64,000 nt of DNA from Gymnogyps californianus (Eukaryota > Chordata > Aves > Accipitriformes > Cathartidae): assembly GCF_018139145.2 (NCBI RefSeq), contig NC_059471.1:206479494-206543493 (forward strand), in the 5' to 3' direction. The position numbers and the translations under genes are program-made. Each line of letters opens with the position of its first letter. Position 1 is the first letter of the stretch. Below the pieces are notes generated by a model. That model searched no databases. It was not told the DNA's origin and was given only the letters and a program-made list of their open reading frames with translations. Below, one piece after another: positions 12,945-23,762 of this stretch.

Positions 12945-15520
12945 CATTAGATGTCCATATTTCCTAGTGAGATTAATGATGATTCAGAGAAGCTATGAAA
13001 ACCATCTCCATTTCACCTCAACTTCAGCACTCCACTTTAACAAATGGATTTAGATCTTTGATACCAGAGCTTACTATCCAAAAATGTCAAGCACCCATAA
13101 ATCTAGAATCAATAAAAGCTAGAATTGCTCAACATTTAATAAAAACAAATTATTAAAACAATTAAAAAAAAAATCCAAAATACTCTCAATTTCTCAGGTG
13201 AATCTCAGGTAGGATTGTCAAAAAATATTTTCAGTTTCAAGTGGCCTTCGATAAATTTGATTAGGTAAAAGTCTTAATTATCACATACTTTACTTTTTAA
13301 TTTATTATGTATAGAGAAATTATTTGTCTTTCATTCTAGGTAAACCTGATACTAATTTTAACTACCCTATGAATTAACCTGTAGTAGAGCTTCCTATTAC
13401 TGCTAAACTTAAGGGTTTATATTAGAACATATTAGAAGGTTCTAATCTGAGAAATTTGTAATTAAATTATAAAAATGCTCTCAAGGCTTATACAGCTGCT
13501 TGGCAAAAGCTACCTATTTACCTGCATGACAGCTGGTAGGGAATTTTTAAAACCCAAATCTGACAAGCGAGTTTGAATTTTGCTCAAAATGCAAAAAAAT
13601 CGCACATTACTGCTTTGTTCCCAGATAATGTAATCATGATATCAACCTTAAGCAAATGCTTCACCTACGAACTGCTTTGTCAGCCACTGTGATGCAGCCA
13701 CCTGACTTTAAGTTTCCTTTCCAGTTCTTAAGTCAGCTGTGGTGCAGTACTGATCCCTTCTGAATACAGGTTTGCCACAGTAATTTACCATATAGTGTTT
13801 AAAAAAAATAAAAATTCATTTCTATAATTTATGTATTGGCTAAGAGCTTGAGCCGAGGAAGTGCAACTGGACTTCATAGTGTCATCCATCTCAATTGCTT
13901 TGTGGGCAGCAGATTACACAAAACTAAAGATGACGACAACTTACAATACTGGTACTTGGTTTATATGTGAATGATATGAATATTTGATAGCTTAAGATAT
14001 TTGTAGTTGTGTAGAAAGATGGAATCAAAGATCACCTCAAGCCAGAGTTCAGCTTTTCATGCTCCAGAAGAATGAACAACAAATCCTTCCCCCACAACTT
14101 CTCATACTGGACATTATGATAAATAATAAAACAGAAATATAAAGCAGAAATATGGAGTGCCTGAAAGTTAATGTTCTGGTGGATAATAGTATGCATCAAA
14201 GCCAAACATTTTGGTCCTTTTTACTCAATATAGAGAATTCAACCTAACTTATGGGGGATAAATAAAAATTAAAAAAAAAAAATTAGAAAATACCTATCTT
14301 CAGTAAACTCAGTATTGCCCCTGTAAATGGAGTAATGAGAGCCTCTGGTACCTTAAAATACAAAGAACAACGTGGAGCATATTGTGTTTTCAGTTTTGTC
14401 CACGAATCCAGAGCAATTCCACAGCAGATTTAATCAGGGTTTACAATGTCTTAACTGACAGCAGATTTTGTCCCCAAAGTGGAGGTAAAAATCTCCAAAT
14501 AGAAATAATCTATTTCAGCCTGTTGACCTCTTATGTTTGTTCAGGCAGGTGAATTCTTTTCCTTTAAAAGAATTGATCTTTCAAGATTATCCATATAAAC
14601 TAACCATAGTTTTGTAAAATCACTTTGAGGCAAAAGAAAAGAAGACGATACCCTGTGTTACCTGACATCTGAGAACAATAAACAACCCCAATACTGGAAT
14701 CTAGAATATCTAACAAGCTACCTAACAAATCCCAAACAGTTTGAAAGTGCATAAAAGAATCAGTATCTTCAGAAAAAATGCTGAAATTCAATCTCTTTAA
14801 TATAAAACAGAAGGATCAAAGGAGTAACTTATACTTCTTTTCTTTTCAAAATCACCTTCATTTGGAACCAAGTTTAAAACTTGGTTGTCAAGTAGGGGCC
14901 TTATATTTTTCTTGCCTTACCCTGTATATACCTAGTGCTCCCAAATTTTACTGAAATATTGCAACCAGCCTGCAGGATTTGGGTAATTAAAATCCAGCAA
15001 ACACAGATCAAGAGTTAAATCTAGTTACCTTTAGTATTGACTCTGAAACCAGGATTTTTATAACTCTCTCCACTTTCTGTGCTGCCTCTACAACAAACAG
15101 AAGAATGCCCACAAGTATGAATTTGGATGAAAATGAAGTGCAAAAGCTCAGAAAATCAAAGAAATATAATGCAGAAAGTAGATTCCTTATATAAAGAAAT
15201 AAAATAGACAAATCACAGAATGATAAAAATGTAGAAGAAGAATAACAAAGCAACACAGAGAAGTATTTTTGGCCAGATATCTTCCAAAGTGTTCACATAC
15301 CCTCAGGAGAAAAATCTAGTGCAAAGATAATAATCACAAACAACATTAACTTCTACTACTACAGTTCTGTTGCAAAGTAAGAAATTAAATTGTCTGGAAC
15401 TGCCCCAGAGTCCAAACATTTGGCCATAGGTATTAAATAAATGCTTAAATAAAACCTTCAGCACACATGCTACCCTGGTGCAAGGAGAAGGGTAATGCAC
15501 TCGGTGAGCATCCTCCTTAC

Positions 15521-15618
15521 CTCTGCCAGCTAGCAAAGAGAAACTATCCCTCTGGAAAAGTAATAACAGCAGAAAAGACACTTCTCAGCTAAGGGAAAAG
15601 CCCATACTTGCCATGCAG
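15521..15618 (-). other. candidate 98-nt pseudo-exon / poison exon in MAGI2 intron 1
   Basis: On the MAGI2-sense strand a long pyrimidine tract ending TTTTTTGTTAG (AG at plus 15620-15619) is followed by 98 bases and then the donor CAGAG|GTAAGG. All three frames contain a stop. If joined to exon 1, which leaves one base of a codon, it would add 29 residues after PDZ0 and then stop a few bases before its own donor. Splice sites look strong; use in RNA is unproven. Confidence 0.35.
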
Positions 15619-15984
15619 CTAACAAAAAAGAAGAAAGACACAGGAAAAAAGATCACTGACTTGATCAGAATCTTGTCTCAAAACTGTCTTGAGCCAGTGC
15701 ATTATATGTAGAGAAAATGAACAAAGACAAATACACCCTTGAACTAAAAAAATATTATAATTTATCTCTTATTTACACAAGATCTGATTCAGCTTTCAGA
15801 GTTTAGTTTTCAAGGATCAGGTCAATATTGAATAATTAGCAATTACATGTCTCTAAGTCATATTAGTATGCTACCCTCACTACTATTGCAGACAAATGCA
15901 CCACAATTATTAATTGAGTTACCCTCAGAACATCTTTCTGAGGAACAGACCTATTATTAGTTTAATACTCTATATGATTTTATT

Positions 15985-16095
15985 ATCATTGGGGAACTAA
16001 GGCAGAGAGACTGAGAAAGATATTTAAGGTTTCTAGAGAACCAGACAGAGCCCAGATCTCCTGACTGCTTGCCCGTTACCTAATCTACTTAAATA
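15985..16095 (-). mobile_element. MIR-like SINE fragment (decayed)
   Basis: ATTGGGGAACTAAGGCAGAG followed by CCCAGATCTCCTGACTGC corresponds to the reverse complement of the MIR core (CTCTGTGCCTCAGTTTCCCC) and its tRNA-like side. It is old and diverged. Confidence 0.65.
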
Positions 16096-16374
16096 TCTTA
16101 AAATCTATGTCACCGCACATTTCAAACACCTCACTGAAAATACTGAAACTACCTGTAGATTTGTCACTTTAAAACAGGTAACAAACACAATACCGACATT
16201 ATCATAATCAGCGCTGTATGAAATGAGATATATCATAAACTGCTGTTCTTTTGTCATGACTATAATATACGGGCCCCTTTACACGTACAGCTGCATATAA
16301 ATAACTACAAAAGTAAACTTTCAAAAAGTGATGTACTGGTCTGGCTTAGTATGGTAAGGAGGGGTTATGCAGCC

Positions 16375-16580
16375 TAGCTCCAACCCTTCCTCCCTCCACC
16401 CAGATATCACCACCGAAGCCCCCGGGCAGCACCAGCACTGCTCTCCCCTCCCAGCAGCAGCCGGCCCTGCCAAGCCCGCGCTGACCCCCCGAGCAGAGGC
16501 ACCCCCGTTCCCTTCACCTGGCCGTGTGCCTGACAAGCTGCGGCAGAGACATCCCCAGTCTCCACCAGCTGCAAGCTAAA
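16375..16580. promoter_or_regulatory. intronic GC-rich islet
   Basis: About 200 bases of high GC with several CpGs (CCGAAGCCCCCGGG, GCCCGCGCTGACCCCCCGAG) in AT-rich intron. On the minus strand a consensus donor CAG|GTGAAG lies at 16518/16517. It could be an internal enhancer or alternative promoter of MAGI2. No conserved protein motif was recognised in either strand's ORF. Confidence 0.45.
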
Positions 16581-17489
16581 CACTGCTGTCAGGTTTTCAT
16601 AGCATCACATCACCTGTAACGGATTAATATAGGTTTTAAATTATGGAGTCTCCCAACCCTCTTCTGAATGCTACAAATTTTTATTTTAACTTCCCTTCTG
16701 TTTGTTCTTTTTTCTCTTAGGGTTTGTTGATTCAGGGTTTTTTTTTGTGGGAGGTGTTTATATATTTACTCCTTGAGACAGTATCTTTATCAATACTGAG
16801 TTCTTCAGGAGCTACATCCATTAAACACCATGGATAGCAATAACATAATGCTTCATATATTGAGTGTTCTGGCATCTGAGCTGTAGAATAAAACATATGT
16901 AAAACACAGGGTAGAAGTGTGAAAAGAGCTAAGAGCTCCAACATCTTTGAAACACACTGAAATTATGCACAGAACTCCTTTCAAATCACAGGACTGAAGA
17001 CTGTGATACAGAAGAGTGTTTATCTGACAGATGCTGAACATACTCCAACGTACCAATAAGGACCCAAACACGTGGGATCAGGGAGTTGCTCTGGAGCTGT
17101 TTTGATGTAGTACAGAAAAACTGAACCTCTTCTGCTAATAAAATAAAAAAAGCATGCCCTAAATCAGAAAATAGTCACAAAAAGAGGACATTTTACATAC
17201 ATAACATGCTTAACAAAACTTGGATGAAAAGACAGATTTTGGTTTTTATTTGGAAATCCTTGATTCTGTTGGTTTAAATCAAATTCTTAACGTTACTTTA
17301 ACTTAACCACTTATGCATTAAACATACATTTCTCCAAAGGTTTTTGTTATACAGACTCATAAAGATTGGGAGGAACATAAAATTTTTTTAGACCAAGTAC
17401 ATTTATTTCCTCTGCTGAGCTGAATTATCTCGTACAATGAAGGACAACAAACAGCTTTAACGAGCTGCTGAGATGAGACTTTTCGACTA

Positions 17490-18110
17490 ATATCGGCATC
17501 TCAATTCTGGCTCGCGAGGCACCGCGGAGGAGCCTGCCAAGAGCACTGGCCTCTGCCCCGCGCCCAAAGCCCGTGGGACATGCAGCCTGGCGGGGGGGGG
17601 AAGAGGCACAGCAAAGAGCTCATCAGTGGGCAAGCCCTTTGGGTCAGCAAGGTGGCTGACGCCATGCGAAGCCAAAGCCTCAGCGCTGGGCTTCAGCAGC
17701 AGGCAGGTACCTGCGAGAGAGCCAGGTCAGGGCAGCACTTCTTTGCAATACTCAGCGTGAAGCCCTTGGCGGATTGTCCCACTTGAGGGGCTAATCCGAC
17801 TGGAAGGGACGTCGGAGGAGAGGGGAGAGGGGAGGGAAGCACGGTTCCTCTCTGGAGATGGGCAGCAAGAACGGTGGGAAGGCAGTTGTCCCAGGGCAAC
17901 TCCTCTTTGTCTCCCACGGTTTCCACAAGCACAAGGGGCTGGAATCGTCTCCCTGGGGAGAGCAACCTCCCTCCCGTCTCACCTCCTGTAGTCAGGGTTA
18001 GGGCACCAGCTCCAGGCCTCTTCCATTTCCTAGGCTGGGCTGTAGCATAGCCCTTCCCGTGCATCGGAGCCAGGGCTCCAAAGGCAGGACATCTCCAGTT
18101 CCCAGTGAAA
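17490..18110. promoter_or_regulatory. intronic GC-rich islet with ORFs, possible alternative MAGI2 promoter
   Basis: About 600 bases of raised GC with CpG clusters near 17510-17590 (CTCGCGAGGCACCGCGGAGG) and scattered CpGs after that. The minus strand carries an ATG ORF (18064..17693) and a strong donor GAG|GTGAGA at 17983/17982. The composition contrasts sharply with the flanks. Confidence 0.5.
17983..18064 (-). other. candidate alternative first coding exon (hypothetical)
   Basis: From the ATG at 18064 the frame runs 27 codons plus one base to the donor CAGGAG|GTGAGA. That is the same phase (1) in which MAGI2 exon 1 ends, so splicing to MAGI2 exon 2 would keep the reading frame and replace the PDZ0 segment by a short basic N-terminus (MHGKGYATAQPRKWKRPGAG...). 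The ATG context is weak (C at -3). No homology is recognised, and phase agreement has a one-in-three chance. Confidence 0.2.
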
Positions 18111-18929
18111 CTTCCCAGCTCTTACATTAGATGTTGTCCTTCTTAAAAAACAACTGAAGAGTCCTATGCTAGGATACGTAATCTGAAAAGATGGAAATTC
18201 TCATGCAGTAGCAGCAGCACTGCAGACTGACAAATCTTTGTAGCCTGTTAAGCAACTGGATGGAATTACTCAGCACTGTTTTCCACTCCTACCTCTTTTT
18301 TTTCCTCTTTCCTCACTTTTCTTTGCTGGCCAGATTATTCTTTGTATTTATAATAAGCAATTACAGAAATACTTCGCAAACCTTTCTGAAAAACAAGACA
18401 ACCCAAAATTTCCTTGTTTCATAAACAGTTCTAAGACAGAAACAAATTACAGGCATTGCTTGTGGACAGCTTTAGTAAGCAAAACTCAATTATAAACCTT
18501 TAAAACACAGCTCTAACACACGGAAATGCAAGATCTACAAACAGTCGATTGGCAATTCTCCTACAAGAGAAACACAAAATATTCCACACTGTACTGTGAA
18601 CTTGATAATACTGATATGAAATTGCCCTGAGTAGTTGATATTGGCACACAAAAATAAAGCAAAGCTCAGCAAGACACATGAAATTCATGCATTTCCAATG
18701 TAATTCCAACCAGTATAGCATAAATCAGCATGGGCATGTAATTCTTGGCTGCCTTGTTTGACATAAGCGAAGCAGAAATTATGTGTTGTTGCAGGTGCTT
18801 TGCAAGCAAACATAACGCCCAGCTGATTGTTAACAGACGAACTTTTTTCAAAGGAAAATGAGCTGAAGGAGGATCTCCAAGCTGACTAACAAAAAAACCC
18901 AGGTGCAAGTAGTTATGACCAACCCTGGG

Positions 18930-19110
18930 CTGCAGCAGTCAGAAGCTATTGCATTATGTTAGGATGGCACTGGAAACAAGACTGCTCCTAGGGGAACGAG
19001 GAGCAGGCTCCAGCAGGCTCGTGAAGCATTTCTGGGGATGACAGCCACTTCCAGCTGGGCCAGTCGCTGGGCTGCTCAGCATGGGCAGCTCCATTTGGCT
19101 CAGACATTGT
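18930..19110. other. GC-rich intronic patch
   Basis: Elevated GC with few CpGs (GGAGCAGGCTCCAGCAGGCT, CCAGTCGCTGGGCTGCTCAG). No ORF or repeat family recognised. Might be an old repeat or an enhancer. Confidence 0.35.
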
Positions 19111-21350
19111 AAGAAATGTTTATCTCACCCTGCAAGCTACAGAACACCTGCAATTTACGCTCTCTGAGAAATGTGCGGTTTCTAGCCCCTCAAAGCCAAA
19201 TTCTAAAGTTATATGACCTATAATATTGTTAATCAAATTGATTATTTCATTTTCCAAATGTAGGGGTTTCTTTGTAAAATACCTTTAGGGCTTAAAGATG
19301 GAACCTCTCTGCCACAGGTCCCTTTTACTTTTGAAGGTATGGTTTACATAAAATTCAAAGCGTTCAGAGCAGTCAAACAGCCCTTGCAGTGTGCAGGTTA
19401 GAGCAGCAAGGGGGAAAAAGGGTCAGAAAAAAACCTGATATTTGTAAAGTCATCTATACTTTATAATAAAATTTAACCATTTGATTTAGAAAAGAATTAG
19501 TGCATATTCAACAGATATGCTCTTCATAACAGAAGAATATTAAAAAATCAATCTAAAATATAAAGAGGGATCCTTGACTTGCAGACCTGGGTGAATCATC
19601 TCAGTTGGGTTTTTTTTCCCTTCTCTTTTCTGCTGCCCCTCTGAAAATCTCCTGTGTAAATCATGCATTGCAGGTCCATCCTCCCTAACTGCAGGCTGTT
19701 TTCAGGAGACAGCAGTATCTGTAGCTGCCAGCCCAAGGGGGAAAAAAAATTTTAAAAAGGCTATAGAGACACAGAGCCTAGGCTGTTCCTGGATTTGATC
19801 AGAAATTGCCTCTCAGCAGTGACACGCAACACTGTTTTCAAGCAAAACATGAATAAACATGTGCATAAACTTTTGACTCAGAGCAATGCCACACTAGTTC
19901 TGTGATCCATCAGATCTTAGAAGATAAACATGATGAGATGTGGTTGGCTCTTGCTAGGCAGGCTTCTGAACAGGAACGTAAACGCTGCAACTAGTTGGTG
20001 ATTGAGTAGATGGCACTCTTCTCGCTGTGCATAACCCAAGTCCAAGCAATGTGGCAGGGAGCACTTGCTCTCAAGTTAGACAGATATAACTAAGCTGAGA
20101 AGGACTGGTCAGAAAACAAGGATTCTGCTTAAAAAAAAAATTGAAGGATTGGCATTTGGTTTCATTTTGTGCTTTTAAAAAATAAAACGGAGGAGAAAGA
20201 AGGAAATCTTTCAAATATCAGTTGAGGAATTCCTACCCAAGTGTAGTCCCACACCAAGGGTCACTGGAGATTACTGTACAGACCTGCTCCACAGGACGGT
20301 CTCTGAGTCAGATGAGGAGCCCATTCAGGTTACCTGCTTGCAAGCGTGTCTTCAGGGACAGCTTTATGGTGCCCCATACAACATTCCCAGAGGGAAAGCT
20401 CAGGTCCCCTAACACCCAGATAGCTATCCACTACTCACTCATCTGTTTTGGGATGTGCTTGGGCCCAGCACTCTGTGCAGCTTCAGCTATCCCATCCTTC
20501 TGATGACAGTGGGAGACACGCACAAGAAAAAACTCAGTATTCTCCAGTGCAGGATGATCCCCAGCACCCTTCAAACACAGGTATTTTCATCTCCTCTATG
20601 AGGACACCCGGCATGCCTGAACAGCCCGATCGCTGGCTGAATTCAAGACAGTGAAGAGCTGGTGATGGTCCTGGGAGGGGAATGATCCCAGTGCTATTCC
20701 ATCAAGTACAGCCTGGACCTTTTCTTCACAGGGGTATGGACTGTTAACTCTGGTGCCTGAGCCGAAGTCCAGCTTATCTCACCTATTCCCCGGTGATATT
20801 GGCTGCACAGAACGTTACACATTTTCTGCACTAAATTGTCGCTAGTATTGCCACGCACTACGAACCAGCTGCCCTTTTTCAGGCCAGAGATGTCAGGTTT
20901 TCAAGGTTTCCTTTGTCCTTAGCCCTACAAATGACTGCACCTGTAAAAAGCCTTGATGAATTAATAATGCAAACGCAGGGCAACAGCGTGCTCATGATCA
21001 ACTTCAGGACCAAAGTCCTATCAGACTAACTACATGACGAAGGGTGCTGTACAGCGAACAGTACTACGTGGTTGTCAAAAGGAGACATGAGTTTTTTCAT
21101 CAGTTCAGGTGTTCATAATGCGCTGCACTGGCTTGTGCCAGTTTTATTTAAAGGCCCTAGAAGTACTGTGGTACATAAAAGGGGATTAAAAAAAGGATTG
21201 CAGAATCTCAGCTGGATGTCATCCTTAATGTTACACAACTCCTTTCTTCTGAAAAAGGAGGGTGGATTCGGCAAGACCTAAGTCTCGTTGCTTGTACAAG
21301 GCAAAATCCTACTCTGATCTCTCACTGATCGTCTCTTTAACTCTGCACAG

Positions 21351-21446
21351 GCCCCAGGCACTGAAAGAGAAGGACATGGAGACCTTTTAGAGGATCCCCA
21401 CAGTGAAATGTACTCCAGCAGCTCAGGCACACATTCCTCACACCAG
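21351..21446 (+). other. candidate 96-nt exon antisense to MAGI2
   Basis: On the plus strand the acceptor-like TCTCTTTAACTCTGCACAG precedes 96 bases that end in ACACCAG|GTAAGT, a perfect U2 donor consensus. The segment is exactly 32 codons in phase 0; that frame is open while the other two have early stops. The encoded peptide (serine-rich, EDPHSEMYSSSSGTHSSHQ at its end) is not recognised. It could be an exon of an unannotated antisense transcript, or chance. Confidence 0.3.
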
Positions 21447-22037
21447 GTAAGTGCTAGGGAGTCCCCCCACCCTTTCCTTCGTGCCAGCTTCTCCAAGGGG
21501 AGTGGGACAGAAGAGTTTCCAGTAAGAAATGAGAAACCAATGCCAAAGAGAAGGAAGGTCCCAAAGAGGGACCAACAGCTCTCCACAGAGGGACAAAAGC
21601 ATAGAGCCACAAAGTGTAACCTTTGGTGTAACTGCAACTGAAATGGCCTTAACAGAGCCCTGCCTGGGATTACCAGATGTCCTCATAACATCAGGACAGC
21701 CTCACTTCTCCATGATTCCTCAGTAATTTGGAGGGATGTCATCTGACAACTCTAAACCTGAGCCCTAACTTTTTGCAAGCTGGGCTAAATCTAGGATTCT
21801 GCCACTAATCCCACTCAGTTTGGGTCCAAAGATGGCAACATTAGGGCTCTGAAAAAAGCCATCATCCAGCGAAGCCGATCTGAAGTCCCCCAGCATTGTG
21901 AAAAGTGAGACGTTCCCACTGGAGTTTTAATTAGTATTTTGTATGTGTCACTTGGCAAACCAAACTTTGCCTGTGGTAACATTTTTTAGGACTTCTCATA
22001 TTTCCAAAACAAATGAGGAGTTTTTTAAAACAAAAAA

Positions 22038-22048
22038 GGGGGGGGGGG
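22038..22048. repeat. G11 homopolymer
   Basis: Eleven G after AAAAAA, followed by AACCCACC. Simple low-complexity sequence. Confidence 0.85.
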
Positions 22049-22539
22049 AACCCACCTCCAAAACCCCCCACAAATTATTTCTAATTTCCACTCATCAGGC
22101 AGCAGCTTTAACAGGCCAGAATAATTTTAATAAATGTCTCATAGCTCGGTTGATGTACTTACATGTCCAATTAGCACTGCAAACAAACATAAGTATCTAT
22201 CTCATTAAAATATATAAATGTATATTACTTTGGTTTCCTACACTTTACCACTTCCAATATATTTCTGAAACGCATTTTATTTTAGGAGACACCACTCCAT
22301 CACACTCTCTCCTCTGTACACACCTTTGCACACTTGTGCTTCTTTGTAATTGACAAAGCTTCTGCTTTACGCAGGATTTGTCATGGAATTTAAAATAAAT
22401 ACCTACAAAAATATTTTACTCAAGCAATCAATAGAAATCCTCATTGAACAGAAGGGTTTTTTTTGCAGTTTGTATGCCTTTACTTGGATGCAGTACTGCT
22501 TGCATAGACTTTGAAATTACATTGCAGGGTTCTTCACTC

Positions 22540-22750
22540 TGCTATTGATTGATCTGAGATTTTTGGCAAGTCATTTCACCACCGTGCGGTTCTGTCTCTT
22601 CCTACCTATCCACTGTGTCTAATTAGCCTTTATAAACCCTTTGGGGCAGCAACTGTTTCTCACTGCCAGCTTGTAGTACCTGTCTCCATGGGATCTGATT
22701 TCAGTTGTCTTGATAGACTAATAATAACATTCATGTTTTAAGAGATTAAT
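22540..22750 (+). mobile_element. MIR/L3-like SINE with CR1-type tail (decayed)
   Basis: TTGGCAAGTCATTTCACC resembles the MIR core block TTGGGCAAGTCACTTAACC. It is followed by TAAACCCTTTGGGGCAGCAA, the L3/CR1-type tail block (GTAAGCTCTTTGGGGCAGGG), and an end in ATAATAA. The order core then tail, on the plus strand, fits an intact but ancient element. Confidence 0.65.
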
Positions 22751-23682
22751 TTTTTAAAGACTAAAAAGAAAAAACTAAGCAATTGCATTGGAGAAATACA
22801 GTGCCAGTTCTATTGGTAAACCATACATATTTAGATAGAGCCTTTCTTTCTAAAAAGCTAGACAGGCTTTAAATAACATTAAAAAAAAACATAAAAAGAC
22901 AGCACACATGATGAAAATATAATCACTATGATTGTGAAACTCAGCAATTTCCCAAGAGTTTTTAAGAACAATATCTCATAGCCTAGATCAGGAGACCAAA
23001 GATGCAAGGAAGTTTTACGCAGTCCCAGCTTCACTCCCCACACTGAAATTCATGGAGGTTGGTGAGGACACTAAGGGTAACTCCCTGTTGGGGAGCCTGA
23101 ATAAGCTCTTTTTGTAAAGGATTTTTAGAATCCGGAAGCTATTCAGATAGTTTAATAACAAGAGTAATATAAGTGTCTAGAGGGACAGATGTGAAGACTT
23201 CTGTTTTAATGTCTCAGCTGCAAATCTCTTTCCCAGCAGCATCCTCCTCACTAGCTGGCCAACGACATGCAGATACGGAGGGACGAATTCTGCAGCTCAC
23301 TGCAACCAGTTCCTACAGCAATTGGTGAGAAAGTAACTTACTATTTACTAGAAATCTACTTAATATTGACCCCAAAAACCACTCTTGGATCCCAGTTGGA
23401 TCTGCTACATTTCCTAAGAGAAACTGATACTGCTCTGGTCACATGCAGGAGGTGCTTTCTCAGGTATGCAAAAAAAAAAAAATCTTCAGTTTCTCCAACT
23501 TTTACATTCAGAAACATTTATTTTATTACCCTTAAAACACACACACAGACATGAATCCCTATCAAGGCAAAGCAGCTGTTACACTTCTGCAAGTCAGATT
23601 AACTGTACACAAACCCCTACAATATTTCACACATATTTAAAGGAGACATTTTTAAATTTTATGGGTTCATCTGTTCTGAAGA

Positions 23683-23762
23683 GTATTTCAGTACATAAGT
23701 ACCACAGGCCAGTGGTGTTTCAGTACATAAGTATTTCAGTGGTATTTCAGTACATAAGTACC
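23683..23762. repeat. imperfect short tandem repeat
   Basis: The block TTTCAGTACATAAGT occurs three times in 80 bases, with spacers CCACAGGCCAGTGGTG and ATTTCAGTGG. It is a local duplication, making a chance ORF look repetitive (VFQYIS). Confidence 0.9.

Larger units (their letters stand above)
5521..15520. other. intronic sequence without recognised genes
   Basis: AT-rich MAGI2 intron 1. It holds the small repeats listed separately and a modestly GC-richer stretch at 11740..12010 with overlapping ORFs on both strands but no recognised protein. (AC)6 occurs near 6351. Nothing else is supported. Confidence 0.6.

Noticed and set aside
21943..22353. 136-codon plus-strand ATG ORF
   Set aside because: No homology, passes through a G11 run, AT-rich composition; a chance frame.
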